Part shown: positions 1-9,740 of the stretch, piece after piece
How the letters are laid out: each line of letters begins with the position of its first letter
Numbering within the stretch: position 1 is the stretch's first letter
Virus record (IMG/VR): IMGVR_UViG_3300007960_006942
Span: 1 to 37,827 of that record
Direction: 5' to 3' (one strand)
Length of the DNA: 37,827 nt
From: a virus
Translations under genes and position numbers: made by a program
The notes under the pieces: generated by a model
Seen by the model: only the letters and a program-made list of their open reading frames with translations
Database searches by the model: none
What the model was told of the DNA's origin: nothing

Positions 1-3000
1 GTCTGAACAACTTGATAGTTCTTTTGGTAGTTACCGATTTGGTTGTGAACAATCGTTCCGGAAAGACGTGTTCCAACAGAAGCAGTCGTCATCAAAATGT
101 TCTTGATGTTTACGGGACGCTTTGCAGTTTCGTCGCGGAAGCGTTGTGCCGTAGGAAGCTCTGGAAGCCATCCTAAAGGCGCAGAACCTGCCGGTGAATC
201 AAGGAACGGATAGTTTGGCGGAATCACTCCAAGGGCTCCAGAGGCGCCGGGAGGGATGTTAGAGCTACTTGGGTCGAGACCAAGCGCTAAACGGAAACCT
301 TCTGCTCTTGACTCTCTTGTGTCTGTTCCGTCATTGATTTCTGTATGTCGGTAATATCTACCGCCAACAAACTTCTCTGTGAACGGACCCTGCAAGGATG
401 TGTCTGTGCTATTAACAAAGTCATTGTGAAGGTTTGTAACCGTTACGCCAGATTTGTAGTCTCTTACAACCTTAGAGTTATAGCCAGTTGTAACAGAAGA
501 ACTGTACAAGCTGAACGGCGCATACATATTACCATCAAACTTAAGTTTGTCGTTATCTCCCCTATTGATTGACGGGTTCAATCCGAAACCAAGACGTTGC
601 TTTAGAGTCGGATAGTAAACATCTGGCGTCTCGATAAGTTCTTCTACATCAACATCAAATGAAAGCATAATATTCTTTGGAATATTCGTTGCCGTAACTG
701 TGGGACCGTAAGGCTGGGTTGCCTCAAACGTAAAGTTAGGCTTATTGCTTTGGTGTCTGGCTACACCACCGACTGCTGTTTGACCTTCAGCTGCAAACTT
801 TACAGGAGATCCTAATCTTCTTCTGTAACCAGATTCTACAGCCGCTAAAATTCCAGCCCGATCAGAGTTGGATGTTTCTTTCTTGTATCTCTGCCAAGGA
901 AGATTCTTGTTTTCAGATTCTGTTGGTAGTGGAGAATGTAAAAACTCCCACTTCTTTGTCTGAGTGTAGTTAGAGGAGCCGATCTGTCTTTTTGTTAGCG
1001 CTCTGTTAGAGAAGAATGATGCTCCAGCCGGGAAGTCATCTGGACTAGAATCAACATCACCTGAAGCATTGGAGCCATCGACGGACCCTTCAATATCTGT
1101 TGCTCCTTGTCTCTGTAGGAACGGAAACTTGTTTTGATATTTTGGCCTCTCTAGTACGTGGTTCTCAATAACAGTTCTTACATTATTGGAAAAGTCAGCT
1201 GAGGCTGGTACTAGCTGGCCAAGCATTACGGATAATGAAGAGTCAAACCACTTGTAGAACTCATAGAACTTGTCGAAATCTAGCTCATCATTTCCAACCT
1301 TCTCAAAGAACTTCTGACGCACAAACTTCATTTGCTTGTATTCTGGGCGCCAACGCTCTACAGGATCGCCTATAAGGTTGTGTAAGTCCCTCATAGTAGC
1401 GAAGTTGTTGATCATCTCTTCAGAGATGGTCTGATACATGCTCTTCTCAAATGCGAAGAAGTAGTTTATTGGGCGTGATTCGGTTGTGAAAACGTCCTGA
1501 TCTTCTGCTCCAAGTACACGAACCATATCCTGTGATTGGATGTTCTCGGGAAGATTTAGTCTTGATGATACAACGAAGTCTTTGTCGATTGCTTTTGTGG
1601 AAGAAGCTTCAAAGAAGTCGCCTCTAGCAGTATACTGCTTGTTTAGGATGTTTCCTAAATCTCCAAATCTTGTAAAGGCGGCAGATCCAGAACTAATGTC
1701 GTCCACAATAAACTGACCACTAGCATCTGAGCCCGTGTTGTTGAGGAACTCCCAGTTGAACACTAGGGTATCAAGTTTTGTTATATCCCCAAAAGAAGCA
1801 GATGGGTTAAACGGATACGCATATAAATGCGGCTGAAGGGCACCGTGATTTTCTGTATCAAGAATGTGTCCTCTTAGGGCATCATCCTCAACATAATCAA
1901 GCCAGTATCTACAAGCATTGACTTTTACATCCGATGTTTGAAGTACAGTTCCGGTAAAGTTTGTTCTGTGCGCGCCTACGTATGCTCTTTTGCTGCTTGT
2001 TAGGAACGCTGCGGGAGGATTAGAAATCGTCCCTGTTACAGTAAACTCTTCAAGAATTACGCCGGCATCGGCTTGAACACCATGAAGTTCAATAACATAA
2101 TCGCTATTTGTACCATCAACAAGTCCTGTTAGCGGGAACTGATCTGGTCTTATTCTGACAGATAAGTTCCATCTTGTGTTGTTGTAGACATCCTCATACA
2201 ACGAAGAAACAAGTTCTGGAACATGCCCACCAGCCGTTCCGGTGAGAACAAATCTAACGTTTGATGACCGAAGCTCATCTCTTACGGCATATACTTGGAA
2301 GTTAACATCGTCAGAAGTCGCCCATGTAGTGTCGGTGCCTGAATCGACTGTGCCGTGTACACCAAACAAGGAGGCACTGATTGTGTTCGTATCAACATAA
2401 ACAATAGAAGATTCATCTTGCTTTAGTGGGAAAAGAATCTCAGCCTCTAAAGTTGTGGCATATCCACCAGTTAGAGATACGCTAGAGGTAATAAATCCTA
2501 CAGAGTTAACGTTTGATGTGTCGGTGTAGTTGTACACATTCGCGCTTTTACCAGCTGCTGTGTTGAAGTTAGCAAACTTGTCGCCAACAATGATGTTTCT
2601 TCTGTTGCTTTGAAGCTCATACTGTACGTTATCCGCGTACATATTGAGTTTTATTAGCTCATCATCAATACCAAAACAACGAATAAGATTTCTAAATGCT
2701 TTTTCGGTGCCTTTAGACTTGTAGATGTAGTTTAAGTTGTTGTAAATGTTCTGGTATATAATGTTCTTGATGTCGTGAAGTGACTTTTCATAGACTTTAT
2801 CTTCACTTCTATCGGCCAACTTCTCTAACACATCGGTATCTAGGAAAATCTCTGGCGCCACAAATCCGTAAGAAGAAAGAAGTTTCTCTGCAAATGGAAG
2901 CGGTTTATCACTACCACTGGGGTATTGAATATCCTTTAAGTGGTTTAGACTGTCGATTTGTAGATGCAGAGTATCAAAGTAACTTGAAATAATCTGTGTT

Positions 3001-4478
3001 AGATACTTTGTGTTCTTCTCGCCCTCTGAATCTTCCTCTGTAATCCATGAAGGAATGGAGTTGTAGACAGCAGCATTGTTATTGACATCGTGGGCCGAAC
3101 CAGATGTCTGCAACTCAGATGCTAACGAAACAACGGCTGGATGGAAAGAGTAGATGATTGGATCTTGGTATTCACTAATGGCAGCATTAGACAATACAAT
3201 CGCTGAGCCTGTGTTTCTTGAGTTGGTTGTGTATCCAGTCCACGAACCGTTAGAGAAGCGACCAGAGTAATCAAGAACAGTGCTATCTGTTGATGTTCTT
3301 CCCGTGATGCCTTCATTAAACTTGAAGTAAACACCTAGGTCTACGTTTGCTGACTCCTCGGTTGTTGTAAACGGAGTTGGATCCGTATTTACGCCACCGC
3401 CAACTTGCGTAAACCAAAAACGTCCGATTTCTTTAGAAGATCTTTGTGTCTTCCAGTATCTCAACTCATCAAGAGAACCGGAAAGCTTACCTGCTCCCGC
3501 TGATGCGGAAGAGCCAGAAGGTGCAGCAATGAGGGCACCAATGTACGCACGTAGACTTGAAGAGTCTGTGTCGTCTATGCCGGCAGAGCCTAATATGGTC
3601 TCGTTGTTGAGATTACCATCAACATAGAATCGTGTGGTAACGCCAGCAGATGCAGATTTAACTGTTACAGCATAGTGGTGCCAGTTGGAATCCGCTACAG
3701 AAGAGGTTGTAAATGTAGTAGCAGCGATTGGCTGCTGGAAAAATCCTGTTGAGCCCGAGAAAACTGTAAGTAAGAATGGGTCTGTTCCGTCAGCGGTACC
3801 TGAAAGCTCTAATGTAAAACGAACATAATCTGCTGACGATGAGTTTTCGCCATTCCAAAGATCGAACAGAACTTCTTTTTCAGTTGAAGCAGTAACAAAC
3901 TCAGTCTTGTTTAACCAAAACTCAATAGAAGCACCTTGCGATGCTAGATCGAATTCTAGGTTCGACCCTCTGTTCTTAGATGGCTCATAATAGTTGGAGC
4001 CTGTAAAGTTAACTGATTTTGGCGACATGCCATTTGGATTAGCATTCGGGCCACCTTTTACAAAAATGTATTCTAAATCATCTGGTAAGCCGTACCCATC
4101 AGTTATAGATGCTTGTGTTCCCCATCCATCTGCAGAAACAATTGCATATCCATTAGTTCTTGGGTATCGATTGTTGTAGATGTATAAATCAATATAAGTG
4201 GATTCATTCTCCCACTGTAATCTTTCTCTTAGAGAGCCATCGTAAGGAAATTCGTTGTAGATTCTTTTGATAGCTTGGTCATAGTATTCTTCGGCTGACC
4301 CATAGCGAGCAAAGTTTTCGGGCTTAGAAAAGTCTACTCTTGGAATAAATCTTTCTTCTTCTATTATATCTTCTTCGTGATACCCAACAGATTCTACTTG
4401 TGAAGCGATTTCATCTGCCGTTTTCCCTGAAAGAGCCTTGATGCTTTCAGCTACTTCAAAATACTTTTTGATGCTCAT
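1..4478 (-). CDS. Giant LamG-domain virion structural protein, C-terminus cut by window edge
   Basis: An uninterrupted frame runs from an ATG at 4478 to the left edge, giving about 1492 residues with no stop seen. A LamG/concanavalin-A-like jelly roll is readable at about residues 155-350: it has a typical 'SIEFWLN' strand, the 'SNWHHYAVTV' signature and a closing 'GSLDELRYW' strand. Such domains bind glycans or form protein contacts in phage tails. Further on there is an 'EKAFRNLIRCFGIDDELI' helix (about 590-608) and long beta-rich, Ser/Thr/Asn-rich stretches. The gene starts 7 nt after the DNRLRE-like gene and lies downstream of gp25 and gp6, the place where T4 has gp7/gp8. A baseplate-periphery or tail-fibre-attachment role is inferred from position. 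The true length is unknown because the 3' end is outside the window. Confidence 0.85.
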   Translation of the reverse strand, partial: MSIKKYFEVAESIKALSGKTADEIASQVESVGYHEEDIIEEERFIPRVDFSKPENFARYGSAEEYYDQAIKRIYNEFPYDGSLRERLQWENESTYIDLYIYNNRYPRTNGYAIVSADGWGTQASITDGYGLPDDLEYIFVKGGPNANPNGMSPKSVNFTGSNYYEPSKNRGSNLEFDLASQGASIEFWLNKTEFVTASTEKEVLFDLWNGENSSSADYVRFTLELSGTADGTDPFLLTVFSGSTGFFQQPIAATTFTTSSVADSNWHHYAVTVKSASAGVTTRFYVDGNLNNETILGSAGIDDTDSSSLRAYIGALIAAPSGSSASAGAGKLSGSLDELRYWKTQRSSKEIGRFWFTQVGGGVNTDPTPFTTTEESANVDLGVYFKFNEGITGRTSTDSTVLDYSGRFSNGSWTGYTTNSRNTGSAIVLSNAAISEYQDPIIYSFHPAVVSLASELQTSGSAHDVNNNAAVYNSIPSWITEEDSEGEKNTKYLTQIISSYFDTLHLQIDSLNHLKDIQYPSGSDKPLPFAEKLLSSYGFVAPEIFLDTDVLEKLADRSEDKVYEKSLHDIKNIIYQNIYNNLNYIYKSKGTEKAFRNLIRCFGIDDELIKLNMYADNVQYELQSNRRNIIVGDKFANFNTAAGKSANVYNYTDTSNVNSVGFITSSVSLTGGYATTLEAEILFPLKQDESSIVYVDTNTISASLFGVHGTVDSGTDTTWATSDDVNFQVYAVRDELRSSNVRFVLTGTAGGHVPELVSSLYEDVYNNTRWNLSVRIRPDQFPLTGLVDGTNSDYVIELHGVQADAGVILEEFTVTGTISNPPAAFLTSSKRAYVGAHRTNFTGTVLQTSDVKVNACRYWLDYVEDDALRGHILDTENHGALQPHLYAYPFNPSASFGDITKLDTLVFNWEFLNNTGSDASGQFIVDDISSGSAAFTRFGDLGNILNKQYTARGDFFEASSTKAIDKDFVVSSRLNLPENIQSQDMVRVLGAEDQDVFTTESRPINYFFAFEKSMYQTISEEMINNFATMRDLHNLIGDPVERWRPEYKQMKFVRQKFFEKVGNDELDFDKFYEFYKWFDSSLSVMLGQLVPASADFSNNVRTVIENHVLERPKYQNKFPFLQRQGATDIEGSVDGSNASGDVDSSPDDFPAGASFFSNRALTKRQIGSSNYTQTKKWEFLHSPLPTESENKNLPWQRYKKETSNSDRAGILAAVESGYRRRLGSPVKFAAEGQTAVGGVARHQSNKPNFTFEATQPYGPTVTATNIPKNIMLSFDVDVEELIETPDVYYPTLKQRLGFGLNPSINRGDNDKLKFDGNMYAPFSLYSSSVTTGYNSKVVRDYKSGVTVTNLHNDFVNSTDTSLQGPFTEKFVGGRYYRHTEINDGTDTRESRAEGFRLALGLDPSSSNIPPGASGALGVIPPNYPFLDSPAGSAPLGWLPELPTAQRFRDETAKRPVNIKNILMTTASVGTRLSGTIVHNQIGNYQKNYQVVQ

Positions 4479-4485
4479 ACTTTAA

Positions 4486-6015
4486 TTATTCTTCAACTCT
4501 AAATTTGAACGTTTGAGGTTGTTCTTGCCAGTCACCAATACTATCGTTGTAATAAGACAATCTTATTTCATACATATAGTCTGGCTCTAGAAGTGACATA
4601 TCTAAATCAAAGTAATTTCCTTCCTTATCGTAAGATAAGTAAGTGCTAAAATCTGAACCGGTACCATACGGAACAGCCGGAAGATTGTCGATGACTCGAT
4701 AAATCCCATAAGATGCACTCTCAATAATGTCTGTTGGATTGTTAGCAGTAGCAACTGTGTAGATTGTTGGGCTCCAGTTTCTGTCGCGAACAAAAAATCT
4801 AAATCTTGCTGTGTCTTGTTTGGAATACTTTTTCTTGAGATTCTTACAAGATGTGATTCTTGTGAACGTTGGGGCGCTATCATATGTCGGCATTGCTTCA
4901 GGGAAGAATGATCCAGTAAAGAACTCTACACCGCCAGAATGCCATACATCATTAATCTCTTGTAGAGGCGTAGAAGCCGCTGTAAGAGCGACGGTGCAAG
5001 AATAGATACCCGGGCTCACATAACTTCCAGTAGCGTTTATATCGCCAGTAGAGACGACGCTACCACCACCCTGTAAAGATATCTTAGAACCAGCTGGCGT
5101 TCCGAACGAACTGGAATAGAAAGACACCAAAATATTTCCTGTTCCAACACCCGGGATGTTGCGAAGGCGACCTCTTACATAGTTGTAAAAGTATAGAGTA
5201 TTTAAGTTATCAGCAGCTGGTGCGCGAGAGGAAGAGAAGTAAAAGTTTTCTCTATCATCCATTACGCGAGAATCCCATCGAGCCTCGATTACCGGACGCT
5301 TAAAGAAGAACTCACTTGAGCGAGCAAAGAATTTCTTTGTGTAGTACGACTGTGTTGCTCCGACAGTGTTCTGGATTACTGATCCAGAATCAACCCCCAA
5401 GGAAGAGGAGAAGTAAGCTTCCTGAGAAGCGGTCAGCCGAAGACCAAAACCGTAGTTATTGTACTTATTACCTACAGCACCAGTAATCCAGTTCTCTACT
5501 ACAGTGGTAACATCTAACTCTAGATTTTCATATCCCTGCTCAAATCGAACGTTGTAGTTATCATCGGACAGATAATCACCACCAACATTTGTCCATGAAG
5601 TGCTGTTGTTTGTCTTAAGCCAGTTGGATGTTCCAATGTCCTGATATTCATCCATATCAAGACCTGTGCCCTCTACCCAAGACTGTGAGATAGGAGCAAC
5701 GACAAGATTAAAGTCTTGTGGAAGAGTAAAAGGATGTTCTGCATTGAACATTTTAAGATAGAAAGAAACAGAACCTGACGCTGGGATCGTACCGGCTGTT
5801 CTATCAGATGAGATTCGATCTACAGGAAACTGAATAAGGATTCTAGAAAGCTCTTGAGATTGTCCGTTTGATCCTGATTCCTGACCATAAATGGAAAATA
5901 CCTCAAGAGAATCGGCGTATCCCATGCTGGAGCCCGTACCTCTCGTGACCAAGTTAGCCTCAAAAGCATTTGTGATTGTATTATCAGCGCTAGCTGTGTA
6001 TCTTAAAATAGCCAT
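4486..6015 (-). CDS. DNRLRE-like tail/baseplate structural protein
   Basis: This is a 509-residue protein. Its N-terminal half has the pattern of DNRLRE-type beta domains: 'SRILIQFPVD' near residues 56-65, then 'LELDVTTVVENWITG' near 164-178 and 'NYGFGLRLTAS' shortly after. It is rich in Ser, Tyr and Phe and has no membrane segment or signal peptide. The ATG at 6015 overlaps the stop of the gp6-like gene by one base (TAATG), so translation is probably coupled. It lies between gp6 and the giant LamG protein, which argues for a virion part at the baseplate edge. The family assignment rests on pattern only and the exact role is unknown. Confidence 0.75.
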   Translation of the reverse strand: MAILRYTASADNTITNAFEANLVTRGTGSSMGYADSLEVFSIYGQESGSNGQSQELSRILIQFPVDRISSDRTAGTIPASGSVSFYLKMFNAEHPFTLPQDFNLVVAPISQSWVEGTGLDMDEYQDIGTSNWLKTNNSTSWTNVGGDYLSDDNYNVRFEQGYENLELDVTTVVENWITGAVGNKYNNYGFGLRLTASQEAYFSSSLGVDSGSVIQNTVGATQSYYTKKFFARSSEFFFKRPVIEARWDSRVMDDRENFYFSSSRAPAADNLNTLYFYNYVRGRLRNIPGVGTGNILVSFYSSSFGTPAGSKISLQGGGSVVSTGDINATGSYVSPGIYSCTVALTAASTPLQEINDVWHSGGVEFFTGSFFPEAMPTYDSAPTFTRITSCKNLKKKYSKQDTARFRFFVRDRNWSPTIYTVATANNPTDIIESASYGIYRVIDNLPAVPYGTGSDFSTYLSYDKEGNYFDLDMSLLEPDYMYEIRLSYYNDSIGDWQEQPQTFKFRVEE

Positions 6016-7814
6016 TACTGGATTGCTCCCTTGATATCCACGTTGGCGAACTTAAGTTCGAAGATTGCGTTTTCTTGACCTTCGATTCTTCTACCATCGG
6101 CAGAAAGATTATCTTGAAAACTAAATGACGAATCTGCGTAGGATGCACCTGTTTTACCAACGATTTCTAAATCTATAACGTCTATAATGCCGTTTACCTT
6201 TTGTAGAACTTTGTAGAAGTCTGTTATAAGAATAGACTCACCGATATCATATTGATTTTTAACAAGATAATCTCTCAAAGCTGCGTTCGCTCGATTGATA
6301 ACATTGAATCTATTTGTGTTCAAATCAATAGCTACAACATAGTTGATTCCGAAGTTGACGATTTCGGCATCTAAAATATCAATGGTATCGTTAACTACTT
6401 TATACTGTAAAAGCCAACTTCTTAAGTTGTTCTTTAGAGTTGTGTTTGCAGTGAGCAATTTTCCGCTTGTATCTTCTGAGATAACATATATGTTGAGGTT
6501 TCTCTTGAACTCATCAAAGTCTCTAACAACCGCTGCTCTTTTAACAGATCCGAACTTTGCAGGCATTCCATAGCAGATTGATTGATAATCCTGAATGGTC
6601 ACTGCCCTATTCTGGGTAGCGTAGAAGCCAAATACTCTTTGCTTAATCTCTTCCGAGGAAGGCAAAGATATATCACCAACAAATGGCTCTTCGTTTAGTA
6701 CCTCTAAGGAACCGATAACAGTGTTGCGAAGTGTCTGTGATAGTGACCCCTGAGAGGTAAAACGGAATAGGGGTCGGTCTACTCCTGTAATAGAGTTTAC
6801 GGCAGCGTTTACATCGTTAGTTAGGTTTACTCTGTATCCGATTCTTAAAGTTGTATTTGCCGGAGCAATACCAAACTTGTCTGTGCTGATTAATTTTGTC
6901 GGATCGAAGTCGGCATCCGTAATGTAGTTGCGACCATTCAAGTCCAAAACAAGATTCGTAGGATCTGCGACTGAATCAGATAGTAACTCAGAGTCAGAGC
7001 CATAACCAAACTGTAAATATGTTCTATCTCCCTCGCGCTCAACTGTGAATCTTCTTGCAACTGGGACTGCTTTAAGGATATTTCTTACAGTTGAGTTAGT
7101 GGACGTATTGGTGTTACGAATTGCTTTATACACGACATTTTGTGAGAGGTGATCTACTTCTACATATTCGTGCCCTTCGGAATCCAAAACACTCAGTACC
7201 TCAGCAACACGACTGTTCTCTAAGTCTACTCTTAAGAATCTTTGGAAGTTTCCTACTTGCAACTCTTTGAAAAGCGTTCTACCAGATACTGCTCGGCCTT
7301 GGGCCCTAATAACAAAGTTTGTTGGGTTACCAGTGGTAGAGTCAACAGTACCAACTACAACCTGATTTGTGGATACTGCAAAATCTACGTCTTCCAAGAG
7401 AGTGTAAAGACCACCTCCTGTAGAAGAGAAGATAGATCCTGCGCGCAGAACTGGCGCGTATTCTAGGTTAGGACCAGCTGTGTTGGCATCCGATGGAACC
7501 TGAATATAAAATGTCAACAACCCGTAGGAAGAAGGGCTCGTGTTTAGCTTGAAACCCATCTGTCTTGCAAGACGAACAACGTTATTGTACTCGATAGAAG
7601 ACTCTAAAAACGATTCATTTGTTTGATAATCAAGGTAAAAGGATAAAATATCACCGATGTAGGCAACTGTATCCAGCATCAAAGAGCCAAAAGAGGCTTG
7701 GTTGAAATCTTTGTATGTATCCGGGTAGTATCTCTTCGCGTAGTTTTCTAGGTCTCTACGAATAGAGTCGAAGTCGCGGCTTGTGTAATCGATAGGTTGT
7801 AGTTTTTTGGCCAT
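6015..7814 (-). CDS. 6: Baseplate wedge protein, T4 gp6 / phage J family
   Basis: This 599-residue protein is of gp6 type; T4 gp6 is 660. The N-terminus (PIDYTSRDFDSIRRDLENY, then 'FNQASFGSLMLDTVAYIGD') and the signature 'NRAVTIQDYQSICYG' near residues 398-413, followed by 'FGSVKRAAVV', are hallmarks of gp6/J baseplate proteins. Gp6 dimers join wedges into the inner ring of the contractile-tail baseplate. The gene starts at ATG 7814, 11 nt after the gp25-like gene, with an AGAAG-type ribosome site, and overlaps the next gene by one base. The gp25-gp6 neighbourhood supports the call. The protein looks intact. Confidence 0.92.
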   Translation of the reverse strand: MAKKLQPIDYTSRDFDSIRRDLENYAKRYYPDTYKDFNQASFGSLMLDTVAYIGDILSFYLDYQTNESFLESSIEYNNVVRLARQMGFKLNTSPSSYGLLTFYIQVPSDANTAGPNLEYAPVLRAGSIFSSTGGGLYTLLEDVDFAVSTNQVVVGTVDSTTGNPTNFVIRAQGRAVSGRTLFKELQVGNFQRFLRVDLENSRVAEVLSVLDSEGHEYVEVDHLSQNVVYKAIRNTNTSTNSTVRNILKAVPVARRFTVEREGDRTYLQFGYGSDSELLSDSVADPTNLVLDLNGRNYITDADFDPTKLISTDKFGIAPANTTLRIGYRVNLTNDVNAAVNSITGVDRPLFRFTSQGSLSQTLRNTVIGSLEVLNEEPFVGDISLPSSEEIKQRVFGFYATQNRAVTIQDYQSICYGMPAKFGSVKRAAVVRDFDEFKRNLNIYVISEDTSGKLLTANTTLKNNLRSWLLQYKVVNDTIDILDAEIVNFGINYVVAIDLNTNRFNVINRANAALRDYLVKNQYDIGESILITDFYKVLQKVNGIIDVIDLEIVGKTGASYADSSFSFQDNLSADGRRIEGQENAIFELKFANVDIKGAIQ

Positions 7815-7825
7815 AATATGCTTCT

Positions 7826-8224
7826 CTAAATAGGTTGATCAACATCAATTTGCAAAGATGTTGACTGCTGAAGTGGTAATATTGTGAAAGATATAGCTAC
7901 CGAAAGGTTATGAGGGTAAAGGTCTGGATTTCCTTCTGGTATTTGAAACTGAATATTGTCTATCTGGATGTAACTTAAGTATCTTCCAACCTGTTCGCGG
8001 ATCTTTGACTCTATAAGAGAGTAAGTATTGGAGCCATTGAACTCAAATAAGTACCTTCTTAATCCCACACCAAAGTTTGGATCCATGATTCTTTCGCCCG
8101 GAATAGTTAAAATAAGCATTTTAAGATTTTGCTTTGCTAACTCTTCAAAAGTAACATTTAAGTTGTAAGGACCGAATACCTCGCTTACTGTTAATGGTAA
8201 CTTTGGAGATAATCCAGATGCCAT
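7826..8224 (-). CDS. 25: Baseplate wedge protein gp25-like
   Basis: This 132-residue protein matches T4 gp25 in size. The family core is visible: 'VTFEELAKQNLKMLIL', then 'PGERIMDPNFGVGLRRYLFE' at about residues 41-60, and 'IREQVGRYL..IQID'. This is the GPW/gp25 fold, which seeds sheath assembly on the baseplate in T4, R-type pyocins and type VI secretion. The ATG directly abuts the stop codon of the preceding gene (TAAATG) behind a strong GGAGGAAGG ribosome site. The gp6 gene follows 11 nt later, the usual arrangement for this pair. Confidence 0.92.
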   Translation of the reverse strand: MASGLSPKLPLTVSEVFGPYNLNVTFEELAKQNLKMLILTIPGERIMDPNFGVGLRRYLFEFNGSNTYSLIESKIREQVGRYLSYIQIDNIQFQIPEGNPDLYPHNLSVAISFTILPLQQSTSLQIDVDQPI

Positions 8225-9730
8225 TTATCCTTCCTCCGGTGTGTCACTACACTCGTTTGCATTGGCGTTTTCAGCACTAGCGTTTGAGACATTATTCGTT
8301 TGATTCGTAATATCACTTTTAAGTAGTTCTAATAATAAATAAATGATACCAAGTGGGCTCGGAGGCATCATAAGCATTCCAGAGACAGTTCCCGTGAAGT
8401 CAATACCATCAATAGATACTCTGGGAAAGAAGTTCTCTGGAACTGGCGGCTGTCCATCGTTATTTGGAGGCTGTGATGCGTCTAATGTCGCAGCAAGACC
8501 TTCTTGCATAGCAAAATCACCAAGGCACAATAATAGTTTTGTTAAATCTTCTCCATTAAACGATGGATTGAGATTTCCTTGTGACCCCTCAGCCAATGCT
8601 GTATTTAGTTCCTGTGCGACACCACTCTCGTCAATGACCTTAGCTAACTCATTAAAAGCAAAGCCAGTTCCTATCTTGATGCCCTTTGAAATCGCAACGT
8701 GTGGGTCTGCGAGCTCTACAACACCCTTTAGAATATCGATTGGGGTCTTGATAAGCATCTTAAGAATAAAATCTCTTGCGGCAGAGTTGAAAGCTGCGTT
8801 CTGATCTTGACCGGTAGAACTTGCTATAGCGTTATTTGCTGCTGGTCTTGAGAGATCTGGAGTTGAATCAAAGTTATTATCGTTCGCTATGGTAGACAAG
8901 ATTATGCTTAAAACTCTGTCTTTTGGTGTCCGGAAAGCTTCGTTGATTCCTTGGAAATACTTTGAAGAAAGATAGAAGTTGTAAATAAGCGGTATTAAAG
9001 AGATCGTATCAGAATCAAATGTTGTCGAGAAGAATCTGGTGAAGTCATCGTTGTTCATTATAAAGTTGATATCATCTGCTTCGTAGTCGATACCGATAGA
9101 ATCTAAAATATACTCTTGAGTTGCTACAGCTTCTGAGACAGCTTCTTGTCTTAGGTCCAACTCTCGATTCACTACAAATAGCAACTCGTTAACACGAATC
9201 TGATCCCAGCGGCCTAAAGAGCCATCTAGAGCGCTGTTCCGTGGGGCCGGAAACGGGTTGTATCCACCGTCACCCATAAGAGCTTGATATATTAGAATCA
9301 AGTTTCTAACTGTGTAGGTATCGGGGCCCTCTAGCTCGCTCCAAAAAAATCTTTCTGCATTGGGGCGTGTAAAAGAGTCGAACTGCGCTAAATCAGTGGT
9401 TGCAAAGTTCAGCGATGTATCCCAATACTCGATACCAAACTCGGGAAAAATCTGCTGTTTAAAATCTTCTGGAGTGTTACTATACATATTGGCCGCTCTT
9501 TGTATAGTGGTATTTGCTTCTTCTAAAAGAGCTTTCCACTCTGCTCTCTTAGTCGAATCAGCATCGCCCAACTCACCAACTACACCGGAGTCCGTGTCAG
9601 GCTGATACGCAAACCCCGGACCACCATTACTACTATCAGATAACGGTAAGCCAAACTCATCGTGAAGTTCGTCAATGAGTGCGTTAGCAAGATTCTTTTC
9701 AGCAGGAGTATTTCCAATAAAATATGACAT
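8225..9730 (-). CDS. Putative tail/baseplate protein of unknown function
   Basis: The frame could start at 9766, but the ATG at 9730 has an AGGAAAG ribosome site about 7 nt upstream, overlapping the stop of the preceding gene. That start gives 501 residues beginning MSYFIGNTPAEKN. The protein is acidic and rich in Asn, Asp and Ser. It has mainly helical stretches in the middle and a hydrophobic Met/Pro/Leu segment near the C-terminus ('GMLMMPPSPLGIIYLLLELL'). I recognise no domain. It sits between the 1566-residue protein and gp25 in a structural operon. A gp53-like or tail-associated role is possible by position only. Confidence 0.7.
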   Translation of the reverse strand: MSYFIGNTPAEKNLANALIDELHDEFGLPLSDSSNGGPGFAYQPDTDSGVVGELGDADSTKRAEWKALLEEANTTIQRAANMYSNTPEDFKQQIFPEFGIEYWDTSLNFATTDLAQFDSFTRPNAERFFWSELEGPDTYTVRNLILIYQALMGDGGYNPFPAPRNSALDGSLGRWDQIRVNELLFVVNRELDLRQEAVSEAVATQEYILDSIGIDYEADDINFIMNNDDFTRFFSTTFDSDTISLIPLIYNFYLSSKYFQGINEAFRTPKDRVLSIILSTIANDNNFDSTPDLSRPAANNAIASSTGQDQNAAFNSAARDFILKMLIKTPIDILKGVVELADPHVAISKGIKIGTGFAFNELAKVIDESGVAQELNTALAEGSQGNLNPSFNGEDLTKLLLCLGDFAMQEGLAATLDASQPPNNDGQPPVPENFFPRVSIDGIDFTGTVSGMLMMPPSPLGIIYLLLELLKSDITNQTNNVSNASAENANANECSDTPEEG

Positions 9731-9740
9731 AATAGCTTTC

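Noticed and set aside
8343-8804. Plus-strand open frame of about 150 codons
   Set aside because: Antisense to the 501-residue structural gene, without a ribosome site or recognisable protein; a shadow of the opposite frame.
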